From: Charina bottae
Taxonomy: Eukaryota; Chordata; Lepidosauria; Squamata; Charinaidae
Assembly: GCA_023362775.1 (NCBI GenBank)
Contig: JALMGJ010000002.1
Span: 59,235,914 to 59,299,913, forward strand
Direction of reading: 5' to 3'
Length of the DNA stretch: 64,000 bases
In this document: positions 11,185 to 21,992 of the stretch, in pieces
Position numbering within the stretch: position 1 is the stretch's first letter
Layout of the letters: every line of letters starts with the position of its first letter
Translations under genes and position numbers: made by a program
Notes under the pieces: generated by a model
What the model was told of the DNA's origin: nothing
Databases searched by the model: none
Seen by the model: only the letters and a program-made list of their open reading frames with translations

Positions 11185-12309
11185 TGCAATAAAGCAATAT
11201 GCTGATGATACTCAGTTATACATCTCTGTCCCGGGTGAGATAAGTGATGCTGTGACTGCTCTTTCTCGGTGCCTGGGGGCTGTAGGGGCCTGAATGGGTT
11301 CCAACAGGCTTCAGCTGAACCCTGGTAAGACGGAGTGGCTGTGGATTAATGGCTCTTCCCAGTCTGGGACATTATCATCTTTGGTTCTGGATGGGGTTGC
11401 ACTGACCCAGACAGATCCGGTGCGGAATCTGGGGGTCCTCCTGGACTCACGACTCCTGCTTGAAGAGCAGGTGGCAGTCGTGGCCGGAAGGGCCTTTGCA
11501 CAACTTCGTGTTGTGCGCCAGTTACGCCCGTTCCTGGATCAGGAGGCCCTTCGAACAGTCATTCATGCCCTTGTTATCTCCCATATAGATTACTGTAATG
11601 CACTCTAAATGGGGCTACCCTTGAAGAGTATCCAGAGGCTTCAGCTGGTCCAGAATGCAGCTGCATGGGCCATTGTTGGTGCCCCTAGATCGGCACACAT
11701 AACACCTTTATTGTGTGAGCTGCATTGGGTACCAGTTTGCTTCCAGGTCCAATTCAAGGTGTTGGTTATCACCTTTAAAGCCCTACAAGGCATGGGACCA
11801 AGTTACCTGAAGGACCACCTCGTCCCCAATACATCTACCCGTCCCACCTGATCATGCAGAGAGGGCATGCTGCAGACCCCATCTACAAGAGAGTTCCATC
11901 TGGCGGGGTCCAGGAGGCGTGCCTTCTCTGCAGTAGCTCCCGCCCTGTGGAAGAACTTGCCCCTGGAGGTGAGATTAGCCCCTTCGCTCCTGACCTTCCG
12001 AAGGAACCTGAAAACTTGGTTCTGCCGCCTTGCTTGGGGCCAAGGAAGAAGTAGTCACTCTTGGGGATGGCTAATACCTTAGAGAGCCCCTCTCCTACAT
12101 TGGATTGAGTTAGATCTTTTTATTATTCTTGGATTTTAATCTTGTTTTATAACCTAGTATTTTTATATTGTATGTATATTTTATGTCTTTTGTTTTATTA
12201 TCTTGTTGTAAACCGCCCAGAGTCCCTCCGGTGGAGGGAGATGGGCGGTGATATAAGTTTGATTGATAGATAGATAGATAGATAGATAAATAAATAAATA
12301 AATAAATAA
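11185..12309 (+). pseudogene. L2/CR1-group LINE 3' half with YADD
   Basis: Best preserved L2 in the window. The plus strand reads QYADDTQLYISVPG (RT catalytic motif at about 11197-11238), then LQLNPGKTEWLWING, LVLDGVALTQTDPVRNLGVLLDS, a stop near 11606, MGLPLKSIQRLQLVQNAA, LLCELHWVPVCFQVQFKVL and PSYLKDHL. The 3' UTR ends in 'gtaaaccgcccagagtccc', a hairpin-like GGAGGGAGATGGGCGG block and GATA/AAAT repeats (12265-12309). It lacks the 5' half with the endonuclease, and single stops make it a pseudogene. Confidence 0.9.
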
Positions 12310-12376
12310 GCATTATTATAAATGATTAGTCCACCAAGTTGCATCAAGTGATTTAGCCAGTGCTAATACCACTGTA

Positions 12377-12714
12377 TTAGGGGTGTGGTGGCTCAGCGGG
12401 TAAGACGCCAGGCTTGTCGATCAGAAGATCGCAAGTTCGGAGGTTCGAATCCCTAGCCCTGCATGCAGAGTGAGCTCCCGCACTAGCTCCAGCTCTTGCC
12501 AACCTAGCAATTCGAAAGCATGCAAATGCAAGTAGATTAATAGGTACCACTTTGGTGGGAAGGTAACAGCGTTCCACACGTGTCATGAGGCCACATGACC
12601 GTGGAAGCATCTTCGGACAGCGCTGGCTCTTCGGCTAACAAATGGAGATGAGCACCGGCCCCTAGAGTCGACACGACTGCACAAATGTGCAGGGGGAACC
12701 TTAACCTTTACCTT
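12377..12714 (+). mobile_element. Near-full-length Sauria-type SINE
   Basis: 338 bp in plus orientation. The tRNA-like head starts 'ggggtgtggtggctcagcgg' (A box) with a canonical B box GGTTCGAATCC at about 12441. The body follows, then the BovB-like tail 'agagtcgacacgactgcac' and an ACCTTT-type end. Duplications of 13 bp (taataccactgta) lie at 12364-12376 and 12715-12727. It is transcribed by RNA polymerase III if active. This is the reference copy for the other Sauria-type pieces here. Confidence 0.92.
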
Positions 12715-12727
12715 TAATACCACTGTA

Positions 12728-13598
12728 ATATTATAACTTATGAATATGGTTACTGTGATGTTCTGATACCTTATTGCTGTTTATTATTTAAGCCCCGGGG
12801 AGCATTCAACATGTAGACACACATACTAATTAATTACTGATTATTGGCATGATATTCAACACATCTTAGTAAATTTTAGAAATGCATTAACATCAGTCAT
12901 ATTTTCTTCCTGAGACAAAGAGACAAATCCACGTGCTGTGGATCACTACTGTGGCCATGCTGAGAAAAGCGGTACAATGACTGAATGGTAATGTTAGGAA
13001 TGTTTTAAATCAATATTTGTTCATGTGGTTCAGCTGGTTACCCATATGGCCACCAAGCCCCCTCAATCCTTGCACCCAGTGAAACTGGGATAAATGAGTT
13101 GAAATTTGTGATGCATCTAGAAGAACCACATAATGTTTTCATGCTTTTTATACATTTGCCATTTGCCATGCCTATTCTTGCATTGTTAGCATAGGGTTAT
13201 TTTTCTTTAGCTCAGAATTAATGTCTGCCTTCCACTGAAATACCCCTGCGTATGCTATATCAATTTTTCTACTCATTAATTGACATTACCAAGGCCCTGG
13301 CACTTAGTGACCTAGCTAGCATCAGAAGCATCTCCCTGCGTCTACCAAGTCCTTTTATAGAAAATAGCTCTGGCATCTATATGCTTTTTTTTCTCTGAAT
13401 AGAGAGCCAGGGCTTTGATTTTCTAAAAAGATCCAATTGTTTTTACAACCCCCAGCTTACATGTACTTCTCAGAAAAAGCTTTAAATTAAATGAGCAGTG
13501 TTTTCAGGTACATTTAGAAGGCAGGCAGCAGTCAGAACAAGCGATGTAACACAAGGGTGTCATTTTCAAAAATGCTTTTCGAAGATAGCAGTCTAGCT
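12728..13598. other. No gene seen
   Basis: Moderately AT-rich, apparently low-copy sequence without domain, terminus or exon signal that I can support. Confidence 0.5.
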
Positions 13599-13860
13599 CA
13601 GACCTTTCCAAACTGTGTGTCGCAACACAAAAGTGTGTCGCCACACACAGTATGGTGTGTCGCCACACAACCTGGAAGCGCTGATCATCATCAGCACTTC
13701 CGGGTTTCCCCGCGGCGACACACCAACTGCAGCGCGCAAAACCCGAAAGCAGCAGCAGCGCTTCCGGGTTTTTGCGCGCTGCCGCACTTCCGGGTTTTCC
13801 CGCGGCGACACACCAACGCCGGTTGGTGTGTCGCCGCGGGAAAAACTTTGGAAAGCCCTG
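13599..13860. mobile_element. Foldback non-autonomous hAT MITE
   Basis: 262 bp with ends CAGACCTTTCCAAACT and, inverted, CAGGGCTTTCCAAAGT. A perfect 8-bp duplication gtctagct lies at 13591-13598 and 13861-13868. The interior repeats 'gcgacacaccaa' and 'cttccgggtttt' in both orientations, giving several overlapping hairpins. The termini place it with the copies at 6915, 20280, 39478 and 62872. Confidence 0.9.
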
Positions 13861-14059
13861 GTCTAGCTGTTGTAATCTCTGCAGTTTGGTGAAGTAGCCC
13901 TACATAATCGAAGACATTGACTATGATGCCAGCCCTATGATTAAATAATTGTTTGAATGTGATTTATTTAGTTAAAGGTAGATAGGAAAAATCATCCTCT
14001 CAAGAAGCAGAAACATGGTAAAGCTACTGTATTTTGATACTTAGAAGCAACGTATAGCA

Positions 14060-14325
14060 TGCAAATTTATTTATTTATTTGTTTGTTTGTCTGTTTATTT
14101 ACTTTTTATCCCGCCTTTATTATTTTTATAAATAACTCAAGGTGGCGAACATACCTAATACTCCTTCCTCCTCCTATTTTCCCCACAACAACCCTGCGAG
14201 GTGAGTTGGGCTGAGAGAGAGAGTGACTGGCCCAAGGTCACCCAGCCAGTTTTCATGCCTAAGGCGGGACTAGAACTCACCGTCTCCTGGATTCTAGCCC
14301 AGCACCTTAACCACTAACCAATTTA
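14060..14325 (-). mobile_element. SINE2 copy
   Basis: Minus-strand SINE2. The head is near 14325 (complement of 'ttggttagtggttaaggtgctgggctagaa'), then 'gagttctagtcccgcc', 'gggtgaccttgggccagtca', 'aactcacctcgcagggttg' and the tail 'ggcgggataaaaagtaaata'. The long 3' section with 'gaggaggaaggagtattaggt' differs from the 'ccacttccaaaa' type seen at 2960 and 7320, so SINE2 has at least two 3' variants. Confidence 0.82.
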
Positions 14326-14650
14326 TTGTTACATATGTGACAATATGAGTACATTTTATTGTTCTTTTCATATCCTTCTTTTCATATCCTTTTTTTCTAC
14401 TGGTTGGTGGAAACCATTGTGCAAATTTAGAAAGGAAACTTACACTGTTTTTTTAAATGAAAAAAATCCAAACAAGAAAGAATCGATCAGCAGCCTAAAT
14501 ACAATTTATTTTGGAGACAAGATAAGCTCTATATACATTTCTACCTGAAAGGTAATGAGCATACTAGAATGTTGTGACATGAACTATTTCAGTGATTATT
14601 TATTTTCACTGTGAGATACATTGTATTAACTTTCAAAGATGTCCAACATA

Positions 14651-14923
14651 TGTATTGTCGAAGGCTTTCACGGCCGGAGTTCAATGGCTGTTGTGGGCTG
14701 TGTGGCCGTGTTCTGGAAGTTGTGGTTCCTAACGTTTCGCCAGCATCTGTGGCCAGCATCTTCAGAGGGCAGGAGCACAGATAGAGTACAGGAGTACAGA
14801 CAGAGATTTTGCTTCTATCTGTGCTCCTGCCCTCTGAAGATGCTGGCCACAGATGCTGGCGAAACGTTAGGAACCACAACTTCCAGAACACGGCCACACA
14901 GCCCGGAAGACCCACAACAGCCA
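14651..14923. mobile_element. Penelope-like element terminal inverted repeat
   Basis: Two long inverted arms (about 14652-14784 and 14814-14923) around a 30-bp loop. They carry 'gaagatgctggccacagatg', 'ctggcgaaacgttaggaac' and 'cacggccacacagcccgg', a terminal sequence I associate with vertebrate Penelope-like elements. A perfect 12-bp duplication atgtccaacata flanks it at 14639-14650 and 14924-14935. There is no RT here. A remnant of the same ends is at 17919. Confidence 0.7.
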
Positions 14924-15034
14924 ATGTCCAACATACTTCTGTATGTCCAACATATGCTGAATAGAAAAGACTAACCTGCAATCATATTCTTCATTTCTGA
15001 TCCTGGTTGTAAGCAGTGCAATGATACTATGTCT

Positions 15035-15690
15035 TGCCAAGTGTCCAGGCACTGGCCAGGTGCCAGACAGTTGGTTCTTTTAGAATCCAGAGACAATGAA
15101 CACACCAGTAAGTAAGGAGATGTTAAGCTTTATTGTGAACTTTAGCAGGCAGATTAAACAGAAACATGAAAACAACACATAAAAGCATAACATATCAAGC
15201 CAAATGAAGCCGGCTGGGTGACCTTGGGCCAGTCACTCACTCTGAGCCCAACTCACCTCACAGGGTTGTTGTGGGGAAAATAGGAGGAGGAAGGAGTATT
15301 AGGTATGTTCGCCGCCTTGAGTTATTTATAAAAAAATAATGGGATATAAAATAACATAACAAATCTCACTTCAGCTTTCCGGAGCCCCAGTGAACAACAG
15401 CAGAGTCCCCAAGCCAATTTAGCACAGCACCCAGCACTAGGTCTGTGCCCAACTCAAGAGGCAATCTTAAGGTTTTTATCAAAGTCTGGCACTAAAACCT
15501 CATGACCCTGTTTCCATGGTGCTGAGATTGCAGGACATGATCTTGACTAGATGATGCACCTGCTCATCATGTGAACTAACAAAACCCTCGAATGTCTGGG
15601 AACTATACAGACAAGCCAGTGCTACCCTAAACAATCTTGAGGTCTTCCCACAACTCTGTGAAGATTCCTCCCCTCCTTTCAAGCAAGAGT
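15035..15690 (-). mobile_element. LTR of an unidentified LTR retroelement (copy A)
   Basis: On the minus strand this aligns by eye with 19712-20642. Shared words include 'catggaaacagggtca', 'gccagactttgataaaaa', 'gattgcctcttgagttggg' and an AATAAAGCTT polyadenylation signal; the end is 'ggacacttggca'. A purine-rich tract (gaaaggaggggagg) near 15665-15680 precedes it, as expected upstream of a 3' LTR. A SINE2 piece (15206-15355) interrupts it. Neither the family nor the exact LTR start is determined. Confidence 0.6.
15206..15355 (+). mobile_element. SINE2 3' fragment inside LTR copy A
   Basis: 5'-truncated plus-strand SINE2: 'agccggctgggtgaccttgg', 'gccagtcactcactctgagc', 'gaggaggaaggagtattaggt' and a 'gccgccttgagttatttata' tail with AT-rich end. 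The corresponding block is absent from LTR copy B, so it is a later insertion into copy A. Confidence 0.75.
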
Positions 15691-15832
15691 GAAAAACAAG
15701 CAGGTTTTTCACATAGATCTTAAACATAGCTCAGAATGAACTCTAATCTTCTATAATTGTCTTAATTTGAAGGAGAAATCAAAATATGTCACTTAACTCC
15801 TCGAAATACAATGGTCTTCCACATTGCCAGTA
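15691..15832 (-). mobile_element. Internal 3' end of LTR element copy A
   Basis: On the minus strand, sequence upstream of LTR A matches the corresponding 19564-19626 sequence upstream of LTR B ('gtggaagaccattgtatttt', 'aagtgacatattttgatt'). So each copy preserves the last part of the internal region plus its 3' LTR. No frame is recognisable. Confidence 0.55.
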
Positions 15833-17359
15833 CATACTGTCAACAGATATGGTAATCAAAATTCCAGACTACCCTCAACTCAATAATACTGACTTCAAGC
15901 TGTTTACTTACAGTTCAAACTTCACTGAGAATAATTCATATAGACTTTTATTCAGTCATGCAATTGTTTATGCAGGAAACTAGTTCAATTCTTCAAATGC
16001 CTATTTTTTTTTCAGGGGACTGTATCTTTAGGCTTCTATGTAAATAATCTTTGTTACACTAGTGTGAAGAATAATTCACACCATAGGTGATAATACCTTT
16101 CAATTCCCCATTTTCAAATTGTAATTAAATTAAAAAACTTGTGCCAGCTTCTGTTGCATTGATACGTTCAAAGTATCATCAAAGGCTGCATCCAGAACGT
16201 GGGGGGGGAAATGGTCTTCACTCTATGCTTCTCTTGCCTGAGTATTTATTTTATTTATTTTTATTTAATTAAATTTATATAACCAGTATAAATTTCAGTA
16301 AGTATCCAGTAAGAGTTGGTGATGGTTGAAGGTAAGTATCAGTAAAAACAGTTGGGCTTATTTTCAAGAAATACATTTGGACTTCTGGCAAACTAGCAGG
16401 TCTCTGAAAGAGCTGAGATGATGACCATGGCAAAGACCAAAGAACCGCGAGTAGACCAGTTTCTGTGGAACCTCTCTGGATAAGAAGAGGATGGGAGATT
16501 ACCCTCATACAGTGGTCTCCCATGGGTTTGAGTGCCAGTAGACGAAGGGATCAGCCATCATGCTTACAACCACAACGGAGTCTTTTAAAGGACACTGGGT
16601 TCACTAACCTCACTTTCTAATCACTTTTGGAAATTGCCTGTTTAACTATTTTAAGGCCATTAGAGATCTTTGTAATGACAAGTTTGAAAAGCCACCTGGT
16701 GAGTTTACCTTCATTCTTCAACAAAAGAAAAATTTAAACACTAAGTTTAAGAATTTAAAGAATTGGAAGTAAATGGCAAAAAGCTAAATAAGACTTTGAT
16801 CCAAGAAAGTTATAAATGAATTAAGGGTGCAGACAAATTTGGAATATTGAGACTTTTACTATATGATTTTGGAAATAATTAAATAGCTTTTCATGGGAAC
16901 CAAATTGTTTTATCTATCTTAAGTCATAACAGAGATTTGAGACTTTATGATTTCAGAAATTGGACACTAGAGGGGACTAAAGATTTCAGGCAGAAAAGGA
17001 AAAGGAAAAAAAAATGAAAACTTGCCTTTGGTTTTCGGTTAGTATGAGGATTTCCAAAATGACACAAAACCTTATAACAGGAGTTTTTTGAAGAATGAGA
17101 TCAGAAATTAGCAGCTACAGTGTCAGGAATGATGTCTGCTTCCATGGATAGACTATGTCCAAAAGATGATAACGAAGGAAAGAGATGTGAAATAAACTTT
17201 GCCTGGTGTAGAAATATGAGAACCAGAAATACTGGATAATAAAAAAACCATACACATTTTGTTTATTATCTATTAAGATAGATTTACTGTATATACATTC
17301 ACTGAGCACTCTGATTGTACTGTCTACGACCATAATGAATTGAATTGAATTGAATTATA
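15833..17359. other. No gene seen
   Basis: AT-rich sequence between inverted LTR-element ends, with a short (GAATT)n repeat at about 17336-17358. Possible decayed retroelement pieces are present, but I cannot assign them. Confidence 0.45.
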
Positions 17360-17710
17360 AAAAAGTGTGGAATATAAGACAGAAGGCAGCTAAAGTGGAA
17401 ACCCAAATGACAAGCCAAGAGAATGACCCAGAGAAGGACTTTCTATTGGATATACAAAAGAGGTTGGTTGAAGCTTTAACCAACAAATGATACAAATGGT
17501 AAACCAAGAGAATGCCTGGATAATGACATTTTATTGGATTTATCAAAGAGGTTTGCTAAAGCCCCAAAGAAGCCTTTGAGATGGGAAAAAGAAAAATTGA
17601 AGAGATACCAAATCCTAAGACAACATCTGAATGAATTAAAGATCAAGATTGTTAGAAGTAAAAGGAAGGAATATAAAGTTGGTTGGTTTGACCAAGGTTA
17701 AAATACGACA
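17360..17710 (+). pseudogene. Unidentified retroelement ORF fragment
   Basis: A broken frame encodes ENDPEKDFLLDIQKR and later KKPLRWEKEKLKRYQILRQH, followed by a lysine-rich stretch. A minus-strand segment at 61560-61830 encodes a related series (LENDLENVFLLDLPKAF, VRWDKEELKRNQIL), and the DNA 'aaaaggaaggaatataaagt' is shared. Charged helical character and repetition suggest an ORF1-type LINE protein, possibly L1, but I do not recognise it securely. Confidence 0.45.
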
Positions 17711-17903
17711 TGTTTCTATAAAGCTCTGGTAACCCTTTATGGACTTTTTGCTGACATCAGGACTGAAAAGTTGATGATTCATGGATTTGCATATAGATAA
17801 GTGATGGGTTATGGGAAGAAGAGATATTTGTTTGTAACCTTATAGTGGGTAGAAATATTCTGGAAAGTTTCTCCCAGTCACAATTTACCATGAGAAAAAT
17901 CAA

Positions 17904-17960
17904 ACATTTTTGTTTGATGGCTGTTGTGGGTCTTCCTTCGACAATACATTTTTGTTTGAT
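17904..17960 (-). mobile_element. 27-bp Penelope-like end-only remnant with TSD
   Basis: A 27-bp insert (17919-17945) consists, on the minus strand, of the left end 'attgtcgaagg' joined to the right-end sequence 'aagacccacaacagcc' of the element at 14651. It lies between perfect 15-bp repeats acatttttgtttgat (17904-17918, 17946-17960). So nearly the whole element is missing while both tips and the duplication remain. Confidence 0.72.
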
Positions 17961-18379
17961 TTGTTAAATATGTATCATAACAGGACAAAACATTATATTT
18001 GTTTAATACCATAATGATTTGTTCTATTAAGATACCTATTTCATACGTATTTGTAGGACATTTGACCCTTACGAGGAGATGAAGCTCATTACATTTAACA
18101 AAAATGGGTGCAGGATTGTTTAATACAACTTAAATAAAGTAATACTTTTACAGTTTGAGTTTATAAAAAAAAACTTTTTTGCTTTTTGAACAAGACTGAA
18201 GTTAAGCTATTATTAACTGATTAAACTTACTTAAATTCACTAAAAGTAGTTTATCATCTTTTGCCTGTATCAACCACTTTTCAGCCCTCCCATAATCAGT
18301 TGCCAATGCAATCAATGGATTGAGAACGGCCCTTGCACTCAGGATTTGAGGAAGAACTGTAGCCATCTAGATTTCATTT
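17961..18379. other. No gene seen
   Basis: AT-rich spacer between the Penelope remnant and an L2 tail. Confidence 0.5.
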
Positions 18380-18555
18380 TATTCTATTCTATTTACATCT
18401 TTTAATAATTATAATGATATTGTATATTTATTCCATTTCCATTGGGATCTGTTTTGTATTTTAACTCAGGTTTTATTGTAAACCGCCCAGAGTTCCCCCT
18501 TTGGGGGAAGATGGGCGGTAATATATATAAATTAAATAAATAAATAAATAAATCT
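18380..18555 (+). mobile_element. L2/CR1-group LINE 3' tail
   Basis: Short truncated copy with 'tattgtaaaccgcccagagt', 'gggggaagatgggcggtaat' and AAAT repeats (18533-18555), matching the 3' end of the L2 at 11185. Confidence 0.8.
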
Positions 18556-19563
18556 GGCTAAACCCTTCACCGCCCTGCCCTTAATCTCTTTGGTGGCATT
18601 ACCCAATATACTAAAACACATGTGTTAGTAGGGCCAAAATGCAACGTAGGGGGATAGTGCTAACAGAGATAAATGAACAAATACACACAAAGAGTATTAT
18701 ATACAATTACAGAAAATAGTAAGTACGTGTGGGAGATGAGAGCCAGTGTTTTCTCACAGCAGGAGATGTCAGTTATCTCAACAAGCAACAGTTGCACAGC
18801 TTCAAGGTTAAGAAGAGCAGGATAAAATATCTGTTAAGCCACAGGAAGAAAGAACTGCCAGATTTAAACTACAGTGGATATAAAAAGGGAATTCCAGTTT
18901 CAAGTTGACCAAGTGCAATCAACTGTTTTAGTGGCTTCTTCCTAATATGCAATAAAGATCCTTACCTAGCTGTGCCATATGGCGTGTCGGCAAGTGTTAA
19001 GGCTAGTATTGAGTGAGTTGAGTAACCAGTAAATTTTGCTGAAGTTTTCCAGTGACCCTGATAATACAGGAGGGAGACGTAAGTAATGGAGATGACTAAG
19101 TAAACAAAATGCAGTTGAAAATTTATTGTCGTTATACAAGATGAAATAGTGAAATATTTTATGAAGTGGATTGGGATGGAGAAAGGGAGGAATGAAAAGT
19201 GGAATAGACTGAATGAATGAATGTTAAGTTCTTCACAAGAAAGTGCCATCATAAAAACAAATATTGGTTGCATATTTATGTATATGCAACAGTATCTCCA
19301 ACTTCTCCCATCTCTCTTAATCTTGCCAGTATAGAAATCCCATCTTGCTGACCAGATGCTCATGCTGATGCCCCTAACAGTCTCACTTTTTGAGCTAGCT
19401 GGGGTTTGAGCATTGTATTGGATTATCCTAGCTTCCTTATCTTGGGGAATTTCAGTGCCCATTTGGAGAATTTGCAGTCAGGTGCTGTAGTTCTCATATG
19501 GGAATTTAATTTCAAGAGCCCCAAACATTGCAAGGGTTAAAGGAAAATCAGTTGATTGGTGTA
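18556..19563. other. No gene seen
   Basis: No recognisable repeat terminus or domain. The open frame on the minus strand at 18962-19462 resembles nothing I can name and lacks exon-like boundaries. Confidence 0.45.
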
Positions 19564-20642
19564 GTGGCAATGTGGAAGACCATTGTATTTTGAGGAGTTT
19601 AAGTGACATATTTTGATTTTCTCCTTCACACAATGAAGCTTAGGGTTTATTTTGAGTTATACTAATGTTTAGCTGGCTTGTTTTTTATTTCTGTTTGAAA
19701 TGGGGGGGGGGATAAAAGAAAACCCTAAGATTGCTTATGTTAGCACTAGCTTATCTGTAAAGTTTCCCAGGCACTTGGATTAAACAAGTGTTACAGATCC
19801 TTGGAATTATCCAGGCAAGGTCAGATCCTGTAGTGTCATCACCATGGAAACAGGGTCACAAGATTTCAGGGCCAGACTTTGATAAAAAAAACTTAGGATT
19901 GCCTCTTGAGTTGGGAGCTTGGCCACAGACCCTGGTATCAGGTGCTGTGTGCAAAATGGGCTTGGGAAGATTCCCCTCAGATTTAGGGCTGTGTACTCTG
20001 GAAATGGAGCCATTCTGGGGTATCTTTGCTGGGAACTTCTGCACAGACATGAGCGCTGGGTGCTGTGGAAATTCAGCTACCCTGGGGTACAGTATCTCCA
20101 CTGTCTTTATTAAGGGGCTCCAGACAGCCTATGGGAGATTGGGTATCATCTTGCTTGGTATGTTATGATTTTCCTTTTTTATGTTATGCTATTTATGATT
20201 CTGTTTAATCTGTCTAAACTATGTTTTTCTTAAAATCTGTCTGCTTAAGTTAATAATAAAGCTTACAATCTCTTTATTCCAGAGCTTTCCAAACTTTTCA
20301 TGTTGGTGACACACTTTTTAGACATGCATCATTTCGCGACACACTCTTACAGCAGGGCATCATTTCACAACACACTCTTACTACAGGGCACAAGGCAGGC
20401 ACTAGGACCTGTGCGGAATCACAGCAGGTTTGGAGGCAGCAAGGCACAAGGCAGGCACTAGGACCTGCATGGAAGCCAGGAGGCAGAAGCAGCCGCGACA
20501 CACCCAGACACTGCAGCCGACACATTAATGTGTCCCGACACACAGTTTGGAAAGATCTGCTTTATTCACTGGTGTGCTACTTGTCTCTGGATCTAAAAGA
20601 ACCAATTGTCTGGGCACCTGATCACTGCTTGGACACTTGGCA
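19564..20642 (+). mobile_element. LTR element 3' end (copy B), interrupted by hAT MITE
   Basis: Plus-strand counterpart of 15035-15832. The internal segment (19564-19700) is followed by a G-rich tract GGGGGGGGGGAT at about 19703 that could serve as polypurine tract. The LTR contains 'ccatggaaacagggtcacaa', 'cagactttgataaaaaaaac', AATAAAGCTT at about 20255 and the end 'ggacacttggca' at 20642. The hAT MITE at 20280-20559 splits it. The LTR start is not resolved. Confidence 0.6.
20280..20559. mobile_element. Non-autonomous hAT MITE, GGACCTG subtype
   Basis: 280 bp with ends CAGAGCTTTCCAAACTTT and, inverted, CAGATCTTTCCAAACTG. A perfect 8-bp duplication ctttattc lies at 20272-20279 and 20560-20567. 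It has repeated 'gcgacacactcttac' at its left and tandem 'caaggcaggcactaggacct' units in the middle. The closest relatives are at 39478 and 62872. Confidence 0.92.
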
Positions 20643-21479
20643 GAACAATTGGGTAATGGATGGAGTCAACAGGAATACAGGAAACTCAAAGGCTGAGAAG
20701 CTAATCAAGAGAGTGGTTTCCATTCTTAACTGGAATTTTCTAAGCGGAGTCTCCATAAGTAGTCTACATTTTGTTTTGTAGAAGTTTTTTTCCCCCCTTA
20801 AGGCTGGCAGAAAACAAGGAAAGGGTAAAGTCTCTAACCAATAGCAACGGAGCTGGAGTCTAGTGAATTTGATCAGCACGCTAGGATCAATGAAGCTAGT
20901 TGTAGTATAGGTTCTGATTTATTTTTATGGACTCAGGTTTGGACTGAGTTCAAGTGTGTGTGCTTGTGTGAGATCCTGGACTGAGGGAGTAGCTGACTGA
21001 GACCAGCCTCTTCAGAAAACAATAGTTCATTCTTTTTCCCTCCTTCCCTTTTTTCTCCTTTTTTCCTTTGTTTTTGTTCTCTGACTTTGCCATGTATAAT
21101 AAAAATTCATTAAGATAGAATTATTAATGAACCTGTGATGTTCATTCATAGCTACCGTGAAAATTATGGGCTTCTCCCAAATGATCACAGACTTGCCCAC
21201 ACAGGAAGTCACATAGTAGACCTTATTTTTGTCTCAGTGCATGTGAAACATGATCTGAGGTGTGGATATTTTCATCAGTCCTTTGTTGTTGTGAGATTAC
21301 TCTCTGATTTCCTTGCTCAAAGCTTCCTCTACTTGAATCCACCCAGCTCCTCTAGAGCAGGCTCCTCTGTGTCCTACTCCTCTGTATCAGAGCTGGCCAT
21401 AACACATATAGCAACCAGCAGCACTGTTTGCTGGCCATAACAGATATAGCACTTGATCTCAACCCAGCTAATTTAAATA
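20643..21479. other. No gene seen
   Basis: Unassigned sequence. The last part (about 21340-21480) leads into an L2 fragment and may belong to it. Confidence 0.45.
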
Positions 21480-21665
21480 ATGGTTGTCTGGTCTCCAACT
21501 TTCCTTTTACAGGGGTGGGAGAGAACAGAGTGAAATTGAATCCTAACAAGACAGAGTTACTATTTGTCCATTAGAGTTCTCCGTCTGTTCCAGTGATGTC
21601 TCTTGATGGGGTGGCACTACCCCTCAGGGGCAGATCCATGACGGGGATATTCCTGGACTCCTGGC
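21480..21665 (+). pseudogene. L2/CR1-group LINE fragment
   Basis: The plus strand reads VKLNPNKTELLFVH, then MSLDGVALPLRG and IFLDSWLSW. This corresponds to the 'LNPGKTE...LDGVALP...LGVLLDS' stretch of the L2 at 11.3 kb. It ends abruptly at a SINE 3' fragment. Confidence 0.75.
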
Positions 21666-21675
21666 TATCCTGGCT

Positions 21676-21768
21676 AGCGCTGGCTCTTCGGCTAACAAAC
21701 GGAGATGAGCACCGGCCCCTAGAGTTGGACACGACTGCACAAACGTGCGGGGGGAACCTTTACCTTTT
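21676..21768 (+). mobile_element. Sauria-type SINE, 3' fragment
   Basis: Only the last roughly 93 bp of the SINE: 'gcgctggctcttcggctaac', 'agatgagcaccggcccctag', 'gttggacacgactgcacaaa' and 'ggggggaacctttacctttt'. It is 5'-truncated and directly abuts L2 sequence. Confidence 0.88.
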
Positions 21769-21967
21769 TAGTAACAGTTTAAGAATATTTGTCTAGAACT
21801 ACATTAGTTGACATGCATAGTACTGTAGCTGGCATCTACCTTTTTCATTCTTACAGAATACACACACACACACGCATATGCACATAGACACATACAGTAC
21901 ACTAAATGGGATAAGTTCAACTGAATAGAATTTGACTTAAAGGTTGGAGTCAGTTATAGCTTTATTC

Positions 21968-21992
21968 TTTTGTTGTTGTTCAGTCGTTTATT
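21968..21992 (-). mobile_element. BovB LINE extreme 3' end
   Basis: About 25 bp whose complement reads 'aaacgactgaacaacaac', the BovB terminal motif. The copy is very short, so it is a weak call. Confidence 0.45.

Noticed and set aside
12377..12460. tRNA gene suggested by A box and GGTTCGAATCC B box.
   Set aside because: The box pair is the head of a Sauria-type SINE with body, BovB-like tail and target duplications; no complete tRNA cloverleaf was found.
14639..14960. A CRISPR-like or tandem repeat array suggested by recurring words.
   Set aside because: The structure is one inverted repeat with a target duplication, not evenly spaced direct repeats.
18962..19462. A 166-codon minus-strand open frame.
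   Set aside because: Low-complexity, hydrophobic and serine-rich, with no domain, repeat match or splice sites; most likely chance.
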